Below, piece after piece: positions 48,080 to 59,390 of a DNA stretch of 64,000 nt. This DNA is from Kuschelorhynchus macadamiae (lineage: Eukaryota > Arthropoda > Insecta > Coleoptera > Curculionidae), in the NCBI GenBank assembly GCA_030620095.1, contig JAUTXW010002186.1, positions 186,001 to 250,000 of the forward strand, in the 5' to 3' direction. The notes beneath the pieces are model-generated. The model saw only the letters and a program-made list of their open reading frames with translations. It made no database searches and was not told where the DNA came from. Numbering within the stretch: the first letter of the stretch is position 1; the number at the start of each line of letters is the position of its first letter. A program made the position numbers and the translations under genes.

Positions 48080-50780
48080 TACAAGCGCACAACTTAACTG
48101 TACTACTCTAACGCGACTACTTTACTTATTATTCCAAGGCTAATGTACCTGAGTCCATAACTACTTAAAAGAAAAGTTCTTTGGTATTATTTAAGTTGTG
48201 TATTGATAAATAATAACAAAAATTGATTGTCAAAGCTTAAAAAATGACTAACACACTTATATACTAATAACGACAGAGTACCATTTTACTTTATGCTGGC
48301 CATACGTCAGTTATCGTCAGACTTCGCATAATATAGTCTCAACACAATCCAAGCTGATATTAAAGTTTTTCGTCTATTAAAAGAAAACTTTAAAAAAGTT
48401 TAATGTCAGCTTGAACTAAAAAGTAGCATCATAAGAAAAACCAAAAAAAAACAAAATAAGAGATCTATTCCGCACTAATTCAAACTGTTTGGATTTTCCA
48501 CTCCTCTAAAGTCTGAAATTGTCAGCACCGAAACGTCAATATTTCGAAAAAGGATGAAGCTAAGTATAGAACGTAACAAGCAAAATATGTTTAGAGCCTG
48601 GAGGAGAATTTAAAGTTCGAAAAATATATAGGATATTTTATTAAAAAAACTTGCTCTAGTTTTTCAACTTGCATTATGATTTTTTTATCCATTCAATAGA
48701 TAAAATGATAAAAGGTAATTATTTATTAAAATTCAATTTATTTTTCTACTTTTCTATTAACTCTTTAGGTACTAAGATGTCAAATTAGGTTATATTTGAG
48801 ATGAATTATCAGGATTCTCAACATTTACCATTAGAAACCTTGTTACTGTACACGACACAGTTATGTGCAAATTATCATTTAAATATAATAAACGAAAAAT
48901 GATAATTCAACTTCTGTTAGTGTCAAATCCATTGAAATTAAAAACAATATATTAGAGCGTCTTATTTAATGAAAATCGATTAAGCATAAAAAACGACACT
49001 AATTTAAAATGTTTCACCTACTCCTAACGATTAGTATCTCGTAATGAGAGGATGTCAATTATTGGAATCTAGTATTTCGCATAAATTAAGCCCGTAAATA
49101 CTTGGAATTTATGCTATTTCTGTACTGTAGCGAAATCATTTCATATTCATGAGATACTACGTACGAGGACTGTTCAAAATCAAATAGGAAATTATATTTA
49201 TTACTTATTAATATATTCTAACAAAATAGTTTTTCAACTTTTGAAATGCATGGTGATTTTTCTGGCCTGGTTTTGAGTTAATTATTAAATAATTAATCTT
49301 TAAGGTTGTATGTTTTATGGAAAACTACAAATATTGTTTACTAAATATGCTTAACTTCATTCAGTGCATATTTAATTCTTATTACTAGCACGTATTTTCT
49401 ATACTTTTTTTATACGCTGTGGAAAGTTCATTTACTTTGTGCCTGTAACTAATTTTCTCCAATAGAAATTGAACGTATTTAATTTTCACAATAGAATTAA
49501 AAAAAATATTTTATAGCCCGTTTATAAAAAGTCCGAGAGCTGTTAAACATTTTAAGGTAGGTATTTGAGGCATCGTGAAGATCTGTGTGATACTTCTTTT
49601 CTAATGTCGGAATACCAAATCGAAGACCTGGCTATAGGACTGTGGAGGCCAGCCAGTCAGTGAATTTGTAACTTGTGAAAAGTGGAAAATATTTTATTTT
49701 TAGTATTTTACCCTACAGTAGGATGAAAAAAAAGTATTTACATTTTCCGACACATTACTGGTGTTGCCTATCGATCGGCTGACGTGATTTTTTTCGCTAT
49801 TTAAAAAGATATAAGAAAAACTGCAGTAGTAAAAATCGCTTTGTTTTTGCTCTTTTACCAGACATTAAGGTCAAAGAAATTTAAAAAAAAAACGTTTACG
49901 TATCTGATGAAGATCTAGATCGCGAAATCTGTTGCTTCTAGGCTTCTGAACCTATGAAATGTGAATCAAACGTGTTAAAAAATCTCCTAAGATGTACGTT
50001 CGGGGTCAACTATAAATTAGATCCGACAATTACGTTCGAAAAAAAGTCATTGTTGAAAAAAAAATACAAAACTTTTTTCTAAGTAACACTTCTAGAAAAA
50101 AAAATAGAAATCCGATCCAACATTTTGCGTTCGCCAAATAGCCCAAAAACTGAAATTTAGTTTTTGGCCTATAACTGTATCTTCAAATGCACCGCGCCCT
50201 CCTGTATATTTTTAGCGGTATGAACTCGCATAGTTATCGAACTATCAACATCGTGTTCTTATTCTTTTTTTTTTCGATATTAATAATACTTTTTGAACCC
50301 CTTTTTTCACAATGTTTGCCTGATAAATAATCTATTTTTTTAATTTAACTAAAAACTAAATTTGACGGTATTATAAATTCTAAATACCTCAAGGGTTGGT
50401 TCAGTGACTTATATAAGAGGGGTTGGTTACTTAAACTAAAATAAAATAAGTAATACAAATTTAAGTAATTTTAACGCAATTCTAATAATTTCATGCGCAT
50501 TTTTCAAGGGAAAGTAAGCAGAATCTATTCTGTTTAATCGTGCAATTACGTAGAAAACAGAAAACGATTCTTTATCGTACTTTTGCCCCTATATATTCAA
50601 ATTCAATTCTAATTCGAAATGTCTTTTGTTTCTCATAAAAAACCAAAGTTTACATTTTCTTCAAATTAATAAACTGAGGTGGCGATATCCAGCATAGCTG
50701 CTCTTCTAACCACCTTTCTTAAAACTAAAAACAAATAAAAAAATATATACCTATTATAAATAACTAACTTTAATTTCTTT
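48080..50780. other. AT-rich DNA without recognisable gene
   Basis: I see no gene. A weak hammerhead-like text near 49904 is listed separately. Confidence 0.45.
49902..49930 (+). ncRNA. weak hammerhead-like motif
   Basis: CTGATGA (49904-49910), one extra A, GATCTAGATC, GC, then GAAA (49924-49927). Both core strands are present, but the stem would have a two-base loop and the expected GTC is not clear. A coincidence is possible. Confidence 0.2.
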
Positions 50781-50793
50781 AGAAGACTGATAG

Positions 50794-52560
50794 CTATCCT
50801 AACACTCGCTTAGAAAGCAAGTGTAATTTAAACTTTTCTTTAAATAGATTGAAGAATGAAGAGGACTTCTTTGGTAGAGAATTAAATAGTTTAATTGCAT
50901 TGTAAGAAAACGATCTCTGGAAAGAGGCTGTAGTGTGTCTCGAAACCCGGTATAGATCACGATACCTTGTCACTCTAGTGTGAACACTTGTGCCTTTGGG
51001 CAGCTTCTCAAAAAGATACGAAGGAATTTCAGTTTCCCTGATTTTATAAATTAATGAAGCAAGATGGATTTCAAATCTTTCTCTTAAGAAAAGCCATTTA
51101 GATTCAAGGAACGCGTCAGTAACGTGATCAAATTTTCTAAGTCCACATGAAAAACGCAGACACGAATTTTGCAATTTCTGTAAACTGTTTTTATTATTAA
51201 GAGTTAACAACGGCCAATACAATGTCTGCGTAACCCATACATGAAAGAATAAGACTATCACAAAGCTTAAGCTTGATCTCAGAACTAAGTATATCCTTGT
51301 AAATATTTTTAATTTAGTAAAAGCCCTTTGCAACGACTCAGCAACATGAGTGCCAAATTTAAGGTTTCTGTCGATGTGAACACCAAGGTTTTTACAACAA
51401 TCAGTTGCTCTTATATATCGTGTTCAATTACTTTACGATCTTTACCAAAAAGAACCATATTAGTTTTATTTTTATTTAGTTTTAGACTATGTGCTGCAGA
51501 GAGGTCAAAAATTGTTTGGAGATCCCTGTTAATACGTAGTGAGGTATCGCGCAGGTTACAATTCCGCAAATGTGCATAGAGCTGCATGTCGTCAGCGTAT
51601 TAATGAGAAAAGCCAAACTTCAAATACTGCCGAAAGTCAGCCTTATAGATGCAAAACAATAAAAGTCCAAAATACTGCCCTTTATTAGTTTTAATAAAGT
51701 TCGAAGATTCATCCCTAAGGACCACCCTTTGAATCCTATCGTCCAGGTAGCTCTGCATAAAATCAATAGATCTGCTATCAAAACCGAAAAACTTTAATTT
51801 TGTTAACAGTGTACTGTAACTAATGGTGTCAAACGCTCTGCTGAAATCTCATTCTGTGCTCTCAATAAGTCATCTGATGTCTTCAATAAAGCCGTTGTGG
51901 TACTATATCCCTTACGGAACCCTAATTGAGTGTTTGGTAAAATTCTTTTTTGATTAAAATAGTCACTTATTTGTTCATTTACAATTCTTTCCAAAATTTT
52001 TGACAGACTGCACAATAAGCTAATTGGGCGATAATCAGCTACCGAAGTCGGGTTATTTCTCTTCGGTACCGGAATTACATTGGCTTTTTTCCAAAGACTG
52101 GGAAACTTACCAGAAGTTATGCATTTATTAAATATAAAGGTGAGGTGTGGCACAAGAAAGGGACAGACTAATTGCAACATTCTAATATTCAAACCATCAA
52201 TTCCAGCAGCATTCGTCCTGATTTCAGAGAAAAACTTAAATACCTTGGCCTCATCGACTTCGCGAAATTTAAAACTGTCACTTAAATCGTGCCAGTGTTT
52301 TTTTCGTACATGTTTTTAACTATGTTATTATTAACCTGAGTAACAGTAGGTACAGACTGCACAAAAAGATCATTAAGTTCCCCAGCTGTAGCCAAGTCGA
52401 AACAAAAAATATTTGGTTTAGAATTTATATTTAAATACTTAATAGTATGCCAAAAAGTTTTAGGATCTGTTTTGATGGCTTAGATAGGCTTTTTTCTCGT
52501 TTCGGACCGCCATCGTGACATAGTTTCTATATTTCTATATCTATATATAATATTCACGGT
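50794..52560 (-). pseudogene. LINE (non-LTR) reverse transcriptase relic
   Basis: Read leftwards from about 52560: an upstream segment (TDPKTFWHTIKYLNINSKPN), then SLWKKANVIPVPKRN, SVADYRPISLLCSLSKILER and LPNTQLGFRKGYSTTTALLK (52192-51850), the fingers of the polymerase. FDTISYSTLLTKLKFFGF follows. The catalytic block YADDMQLYAHLRNCN lies at about 51600-51555, directly after a stop. The thumb and C-terminal part are LKLNKNKTNMVLFGKD, QKLQNSCLRFSCGLRKFDHV and FNSLPKKSSSFFNLFKEKFK (51190-50800). The element would copy itself by target-primed reverse transcription. The C-terminal region fits the Jockey/CR1 group of LINEs. Stops, frameshifts and a decayed GVPQGS block make it dead. No endonuclease domain is visible upstream. 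Confidence 0.83.
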
Positions 52561-52569
52561 GCCTCAAAT

Positions 52570-55200
52570 ACGTACCCGAATTTTATAAAAGCATATGTAG
52601 CTATTTAGTAATAAGTTTATGTATAGTATATGGGGTGAAAAGGAAATAATTATAAAAATAATATTTTTTCAATTTTGCACCACTTACACATTATCTTAAA
52701 GTTTTTTTAATCCAGACCGAACATACAAACATATACATATTCAATTAGAACAATACCTACTCAAATAAAACTACTGCTTATATCCCAGTATATCACATTT
52801 TATTTTGTTTGTATTTGTTCTTCTTTCTTTAATTTATTATTTTGAATGTCATTATTTTTATTATTTTCCGCTTTTCATAACGTTATTTACAGAGTCTTTC
52901 AAAAATAAATGTATCTAACGTTATAGCGTTAACATAGATGACACCACAATCAAATATTTATTACCGAAAGATCCGGAGATTAATAAGTGAGTTGGATGGT
53001 TAAAACACTAATTCAGTTAAGTGTTATACCCTATATATACAATAAGCTTTTAAACTTTTTAAATCGGCATTTTTTAAATCTTTAAACGTAAACCTTATAT
53101 TTTTAAAGTAAAAATTATTTCAGGTTTGAAGACCAGAACTTAGAACGTATTAGGTTTTCGATAAAGAAAACATGCTCCAACACCATTACATTAGATCAGG
53201 AAGTTCATTACCAATAAATGTGGTTTACAAACAATAAATATAAAGTGGGCAGTAAAGTGAATGAATAATAACTTAACGACTTCCATTATTACTTTTGCAA
53301 TTTTAATTTAAATAATATGTTAACATGGTTTACACCGACATACAAAAAATATTATCGAAATTATTAAATCCCTAATTTTGTTATTTCAGTACAGCCAAAA
53401 TGTCTTGTGGCTTTGAAAATATATTAGCCGTTATCCTAAAATAGTGTACTATTAAATTGGCTCCTATATCTTTTACACATATTCTATGTACCCCACAATC
53501 AGTACGGTTTGCCTAATATCTGAACAACATTCCTTGTGCAGAAAGTTAATCTGATTTTTATTTATCTGTTTAATTATGATTGTTTTGGCATCTGTTGAGT
53601 ATTTGAAATAATGACATTTTACAATTTGCATTCTAGTTTTGAATCTGATGATGAAAAACAAGGACATTCTCACATATTCAAAACACCTCATATAATATCT
53701 ACCTACCACTTTAATCTGCAATACAAACCGGCTTCTCTTATCTTCTCTCTTAAGAGATTATTTAATATAACACTGCCTCTAAATGGACTTGATATCATAA
53801 AGCATATTACTAATAATAACAAATATTAATATTTGTGCTTCAAAAAAGTAAATTGGCCTATCAGAACGCGTTACGAAAACAACAAAATACTTATTAGCAA
53901 TGATTAAAGAGCAAAATAAAAACCCCTGTTTTCGGACATTTAAACTTTGTAAACGCCATTTCACTCATTCAAAAAGTAATACATTATTTTCGGGTCTTAA
54001 AAATTGTATTTAATTTAAATATATTTTTTTAGTTTTCCTGATAGTTACAGCTAAATAGAAACAAACCTCAGCATTAACATAATCTGAAAACTAACGAAGA
54101 AAAAATCCTTTATATAAATACTCAAATATTTGACAATCAATAAATAATATTTGTCAATATTCAGTTTTGTTGTTCATTGGTTGTAAAACATTAACACCAT
54201 TTGAAAACGTCTAGTGACTGTTAATAATTAATAGATTCCTTGTAGCACAGTATGAGTTGATCATAGTTTATTTTAAAGATTTTTAACAAATTTTACTGTC
54301 ATTCTTAAATACAATAACAAAATGTTCATGTGTTTTACTTTATTTGATTTTTTGATTTGATTTGCCGTCTCAAGGTAATTATTAGCTTTTGAACGTTTAA
54401 AATTGAAATATTTTTAATTCATTACACCTACAATCCCCGTGAACTGGCTTGAAAATACATAAATAACTTTGAAAACTGTAGTACATCAACTTCATAAGAA
54501 AATCTTATATAATAACAAAGCAATTTTATAGACCATAATGGGTATAAACTTGCTACGTAAACCTAGTCAAATATAATCTAATACAGTTACTATGATATCG
54601 TTGACTACCCATTATAAATCTAAAATGTCAACCTACATTTTAGGCTATACTTAAGCTTCTATCTAATCTTAATTATTCGATTGCGGAATTAACAAAACAG
54701 AAGTTATGTCAAAACATTTCAGGAACATTCATTGTAGAACGACATATCATCAATAAAATGAATTAGATTGAAGCGCTTATCATAATGCTATGGAGTTACC
54801 ATGTTAGTTTTAAATTAATATAAACATAGTTTGGTAGCATAATTAATAAATACATTTTGAGAATAGGAGACCACTGGTTTCATTGAATATTTTCCAGACA
54901 TTGTGCCAATTCAGTAATTGCTCTAGATTTGAAATAGAGTGAAAACTTCCCACCGATGCCACTGTGACCAACGCCTGTTTTGTTTTATCTCAATATATTT
55001 GGCCTCTTCATGATTATGTGTTCTGTTCTGTAATTGGGAAAGGGAAGAACCACAGCACCTTTGCGCCCTTGAATATCCTTTTTGTAAGCATGGCCCATCC
55101 TAGGGCATTAACCATCTTATTTTTATAAAATATATCACGACTTTATTCAAGCCAGTAATGGTAGACTAATGAGCTTCATATTGTGAAGCTGTTTTCTTAT
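52570..55200. other. AT-rich DNA without recognisable gene
   Basis: Only short chance-like frames; I see no RNA gene, no repeat border and no coding signal. Confidence 0.5.
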
Positions 55201-55267
55201 TTAGCAGTATCCAGTAATTAAGAAATCGTTATTCTTGGGATTAGACCGTGTCGAATTGGAACAACTA

Positions 55268-55308
55268 TCCGACGTTTCGCCTTCGATTGAACGAGGCATC
55301 TTCAGGAA
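55268..55308 (-). ncRNA. hammerhead-ribozyme-like motif, best-preserved copy
   Basis: The reverse strand reads TTCC, CTGAAGA, T, GCCTCG, TTCAAT, CGAAGGC, GAAAC, GTC, GGA. GCCT pairs with AGGC to form stem II, TCC pairs with GGA as stem I, and GAAAC-GTC gives the 3' core and cleavage triplet with a minimal stem III. The extra T between core and stem II is the only clear departure. Such motifs are known in Penelope terminal repeats, where they process element RNA. Confidence 0.48.
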
Positions 55309-55439
55309 TCATTACTCCACGAGATCTGCATACTGAATGAGCCCGGAGTCACGGAGAGATTCAGCCGGGCTTCTATACCCGACTTGTGATCGCCGAACCG
55401 TGACCCAGTATGTTTTAACGCATCCAGCTTACCGCCAGC

Positions 55440-56298
55440 GGAGAAGAAATCATTAAAACCAATCAGCTCCAAGATTCCCAGGTTCTACAGTCTTCCAAAG
55501 ATACACAAGAACAATGTACCACTTCAACCGACCGTCATTGCAATAGACTCGCCCACATACAAAACTCCATTTTAGAAAAACAGGTTCTTTTATTAAAAAC
55601 TGCACATTTCTTGGAAAAAACTTAAGGCACTCCAATTGGATAAATGATCAGTTTTGATATAGAATGACTATATATAAATGTCTCTGTCAATCATATTTTT
55701 ACTTATTTCATTTTTCAAGGAATGGGACAAATATGGACAAACTTCAGAGGCAGCTATGGGATCTCTTCTATCACCTGTGGTATCGGATATCTGGAAGCCT
55801 TTGAGGATATTACTCTAACATCCGCGACACTTAAACCAAAACCTCATCTACAATATGAAAGTCATATATGTAGATGATATTTTTATTGTTTGGCTTCATG
55901 GACAGGATAATCTTGTCATATTTCTGGACAACCTTAATCAACAACATTGTAATATCAAGTTCACAAATGGAAATTGAATCTAATGGAACGATTCCCTTTC
56001 TAGATGTGTTCAAAGAAATGAAAATGGTACATTAGGACATTCCGTGTATAGAAAACTGACGCATACAAATAGATACTTAAATGCAAAATCCCGCCACGAT
56101 CCAGCACAAAAGAAATCGGTTATTAACTCACTAGTATTTAGTGCCATTTCGCTTTCTGATCAAGATTCTCTAACATCGGAAACATCTAAACTGACCAAAG
56201 CTCTGAGTGGAAACAGCTATTGTACTGAAGATATTACGCGTTCAATTAAAAGATATAGTAATCCAACTCCGCGAAAGGAAAATGCAAAGTTCACCTGA
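55440..56298 (+). pseudogene. Penelope-like reverse transcriptase relic
   Basis: Readable blocks in order: SKIPRFYSLPKIHKNN and PLQPTVIAIDSPTYK (55465-55560). SFDIE then a stop and LYINVSVN follow (about 55650), the first aspartate block. SYGISSITCGIGYLE corresponds to AAMGSPLSPVV in another frame (about 55750). YVDDIFIVWLHGQDNLV (about 55868-55918) is the YVDD active site, intact. After IPFLDV come YRKLTHTNRYLNAKSRHDPA, QKKSVINSLVFSAISLSDQD, TSKLTKALSGNSYCTED and SIKRYSNPTPRKEN (to 56290). The GIY-YIG nuclease that should follow is absent; the terminal repeat begins instead. Several frameshifts and stops make it inactive. Confidence 0.85.
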
Positions 56299-56343
56299 AT
56301 CTCTCCGAGCTCATTCAGTATTCAGATCTCGTGGAATAAAGAT

Positions 56344-56381
56344 CCTTGGAGATGCTTCGTGCAATTGAAGGCGAAACGACG
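56344..56381 (+). ncRNA. hammerhead-like motif, decayed
   Basis: CTTGGAGA, T, GCTTCG, then GAAGGC, GAAAC, GAC. The 5' core has an insertion and the cleavage triplet GTC has become GAC, so activity is unlikely. It is the right-hand partner of the motif at 55268-55308. Confidence 0.4.
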
Positions 56382-56624
56382 GATAGAAATTCCAATTTGA
56401 CACGGTCTAATCCCAGGAATCATGATTTCTTAATTGACCAAAGTCGTGAAAGCTTCCGTTCTATAGTATCCAGTAATGCTCGAAATGTGGTTGAGATGCC
56501 ACTCTCAACGAGTTTTTGATTAACAGCTTTACAAGATCTCGACGAATATAGTTTTCAAGTAGTAGGCACAGAAGAAGAAAAAGTCTAATTTAGCCAAAAG
56601 AAATTCTTTATTACATTAGCAACT

Positions 56625-56653
56625 GGTTTCGCGACTAAGTCGCATCATCAGGC
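56625..56653 (-). ncRNA. hammerhead-like motif in the fold-back element, left arm
   Basis: The reverse strand reads CTGATGA (56651-56645), T, GCGAC, TTA, GTCGC, GAAAC. The stem II is a perfect five-pair helix with a three-base loop, and both conserved core strands are exact. One extra base follows CTGATGA, as in the Penelope copies. A cleavable GTT may follow (CCAGTT). Confidence 0.4.
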
Positions 56654-56692
56654 AACAAGACTTTTTAAAACAACTTAGAAAAAATTCTTGTA

Positions 56693-56722
56693 GGCTGATG
56701 ATGCAAATTAGTCGCGAAAGCG
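56693..56722 (+). ncRNA. hammerhead-like motif in the fold-back element, right arm
   Basis: CTGATGA (56695-56701), T, GCAAATTAGTCGC, GAAA (56716-56719). The stem is partly lost by substitutions relative to the left arm. Confidence 0.3.
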
Positions 56723-56799
56723 GTTACTAATAAAATAAAGATTTTTTTTTGGGTAAATTAGACTTTTTCTTCTTCTGTGTCTACTACTTGAAAATCACC

Positions 56800-57565
56800 A
56801 TCCAAACATGAACATTCACATTCTTACGAAAAAACACAGTGCTAAATTAGCAGAATAATTTGCATATATATTTTAGAAGTTAACTAAGTTAACAAAAGTA
56901 ATCCATTGGTATTGGATCTAATGGTCATGTGGGCCACTCTAACATCTCGTTTTTCAGTTCACTGGCTAAGAAATAATTTAGAACATAAATTACAAGCAAT
57001 TCACTAATATGCCAATACTCATTATATCATGTTGGTTCTAGTTACCATTATTTACAGGCTAACTTATTAATAAATTTATAGCTTATCTCGTAACTTATAA
57101 CAATTGTGCAAGGATGGGATATGGTGAAAGTATTTTCTTAGTTAACAGTAATCCGTTTTATTGTTACAAATTACAGGTCTTTTCTCGACATTTTGCCAGA
57201 TAGGTCATTGCCCTCTTTTTGCTGGGATAATTTTGGATCTCGCTAAATGATTTCTATTTGGTTTCGTCGTACAATGGTTTAAATTCATTGTGAGTATTTT
57301 CTTTTATGATTTCTACTGACTCACAATCCTAGGATAACTAGAAATATTTAGGCTAGCCCCTTCCCTGTCTGTTTCTCAATTCTTTGGGTTCATGTATTTG
57401 ACAGAAGTAATTTCAAGTTGTCCGGTTTTACAGGTTTACTCCAGTTTCAGTATATGCTTGTAGTTTATTACTTTGTAGCAGCAGAGTCATCAATGTTTCC
57501 CCTTCACTGCCTATCGGCCTACGACTCGCGCTTACCTATGCTGTATTAGGCCAATCACCAACAAA
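56800..57565. other. spacer
   Basis: AT-rich; I see no gene, RNA or repeat border. Confidence 0.45.
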
Positions 57566-57569
57566 AAAC

Positions 57570-58963
57570 CAGGGATGTGTTGCCAAAAATAGTAATGGGT
57601 AACCGAATGCGCCATCACGCCTATCTTGAGATAGTCCATAGTAATATTCCTTTTTTTTACTGGCTACTATCATTTGTTTATTTGCTATAAACAACTTAAA
57701 GCGTGTTCTTTCATTTTTGGTTTATATAATCGAAACTAATGAAGCATCTTAATTGTGTAAAAGAGATAAATTGTAGAGATAAAAGTACAAACAATATGAT
57801 ATACTTACACGACTTGATCGGATCGGAACAAAAGAAAAAACCGAAAAAATTAGGATTTTGTTTCGAAAATTCATATCCTCGTTATTTCTCAAGTTGTAGC
57901 GAAAGCCCCTATTGATATGTACTTTACTTAGTTTTTACACCATTGCGATTTGAGTGTTTTAATGCACTTGTGTCTTTCAGCTTGCCTGGATGAGTGTTGG
58001 ATGATCCGATTTGAATTCTGTAAAGTTGTATACAAAGTAGAAGTATTATACTACAAAACGTATATTCCATCTCGAGCTAAAATTATGTGAAATATGCGAA
58101 AAATGTTTCCAAACATGACCAGAAACGACCGAACGCGTGAAAGTAAAGTAGTAGTATGGTAGGTAGCGACTGGATAGTCGAGGGGTAATAGAGACGCTCC
58201 GCATGCGAAGTATTAATCTTTGATTTCTTTATCTCAGCAACTCTAGAAGCTAATTGATTTTTTTTCGATATCGGGGTAACTGAACCCGGGAAAACCGATT
58301 CTTTATTGTATATTTCATGATAAATTTACCTATTTGATAAAAATAATAACAATATGCTTTATTTATTTATTTATCAAGTTAAATAACAAAGACTATGTAG
58401 CACTTCCAACGTTGGATAACAGCATTCCTGTTAATTCTTTGTGCAATGTAAGTAAAGAATCGGTTTTCTCGGGTTGAGTTATCCCAGTATAACGTGCATT
58501 AAAAGAATTCAAATTGCAATTGTGCAAAAACAAATAATCCCAAAGAGCCTGGTTTTAGTAAACATAAAGCACATATCAATAACTATTATTTCGCAAAGGG
58601 CCTTTGCTATAACTTGAGAAATAACGGAGATATGAATTTTTAAAAAAAGGCCTAGTTTTTCCAGTTTTTCTGTTTTTTTTTTTTTTCATATTCTAATGAT
58701 TCGATCAAGTCGTGTATCCATATAATATTGTTTGTAATTTTATTTCTTACAAATCACCTCTTTACACCTCCAAGCTTTTCATTAGTTTCGATTTTATAAG
58801 CCAAAAACGAAAGAAAACGCGATTTTTTGCATTAAATTGTTTATAACAAATATAAACAAATGATAGTTACGAGTGGAAACATAATGGAATATTCCTATGA
58901 ACTATCTTGAATTAATTGCTCACTCGGTTTCCGGTTACTATTTTTGTCACGAAAACATCTCTA
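57570..58963. mobile_element. 1.4 kb fold-back element, possibly hAT-like
   Basis: The two halves are long inverted copies. CAGGGATGT at 57570 faces ACATCTCTA ending at 58963. Inside, matching pairs include AAAAATAGTAA, TATCTTGAGATAGT, CGAAACTAATGAA, ACGACTTGATCGGATC, CATATCCTCGTTATTTCTCA and, innermost, AAAACCGATTCTTTA (about 58294) with TAAAGAATCGGTTTT (about 58453). CAGGGATG-like ends are common in hAT non-autonomous elements, but I found no convincing 8 bp target duplication. It codes for nothing. Confidence 0.65.
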
Positions 58964-59129
58964 TTTATTGGTCTTTATGTCTAATTTGTTTTACACAGGT
59001 ATATATATTCTAGCCAGATACAAACAGCACTATGTGAAAGGTGATTCTAGACTATTACTGATGGAGCGCACCACTGCGTACCAATCAGATGGCAATTGAA
59101 AGCTTTAAATTTATTTCAGATAAAACTTG

Positions 59130-59390
59130 CTAGGGATGGACATCTTATCGATAGGTCAGCGACGTATTGAAAAACAATGTCGATAGATATCCAATAATGG
59201 TATTACGATAGTTGTGGATAAATGAACTACATATTTTACAAAGATAGAAACCTTTTTTTTAGTTTTCGTACCGCCTTTGTCGCAAAAATCCACAGGTAGC
59301 AATGATCTATCGATAGGTAGAAATATTTGTCGATAACTTGATTTTACCTATCGGTATGGATAGGTAAATTCTATTATCGCCCATCCCTAG
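59130..59390. mobile_element. ~260 bp MITE with CTAGGGATGG ends and TATCGATA boxes
   Basis: CTAGGGATGG (59130-59139) and CCATCCCTAG (59381-59390) are perfect inverse ends. The inside holds repeated TATCGATAGG-type text (about 59145, 59177, 59308, 59328 and 59349). The end type fits hAT-like MITEs. A clear target duplication is not visible. Confidence 0.65.

Larger units (their letters stand above)
55216..56466 (+). mobile_element. Penelope-like element with inverted terminal segments
   Basis: A reverse transcriptase relic is bounded on the right by the element's terminal repeat (56294-56466) and on the left by an inverted copy of it (55216-55367). Shared landmarks are CTGAATCTCTCCG, CTCATTCAGTAT, the hammerhead-like motif, CACGGTCTAATCCC and TTTCTTAATT. 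The left copy also holds TGACTCCGG, which is deleted on the right. The same terminal text is found at 22584-22745. Confidence 0.82.
56552..56794. mobile_element. 243 bp fold-back element with hammerhead-like motif in each arm
   Basis: TTTTCAAGTAGTAGGCACAG at the left and its inverse at the right (CTACTACTTGAAAA) begin two arms of about 105 bp that are inverted copies (GAAGAAGAAAAAGTCTAATT, CTTTATT, TTTCGCGACTAA, GCATCATCAG). About 35 bp separate them. Nothing in it codes. Its origin could be two inverse copies of one terminal repeat. Confidence 0.7.

Noticed and set aside
48512..48545. Further hammerhead-like text, CTGAAATTGTCAGCACCGAAACGTC region
   Set aside because: GAAACGTC is present but the 5' core is wrong and no stem II of more than two pairs can be drawn.
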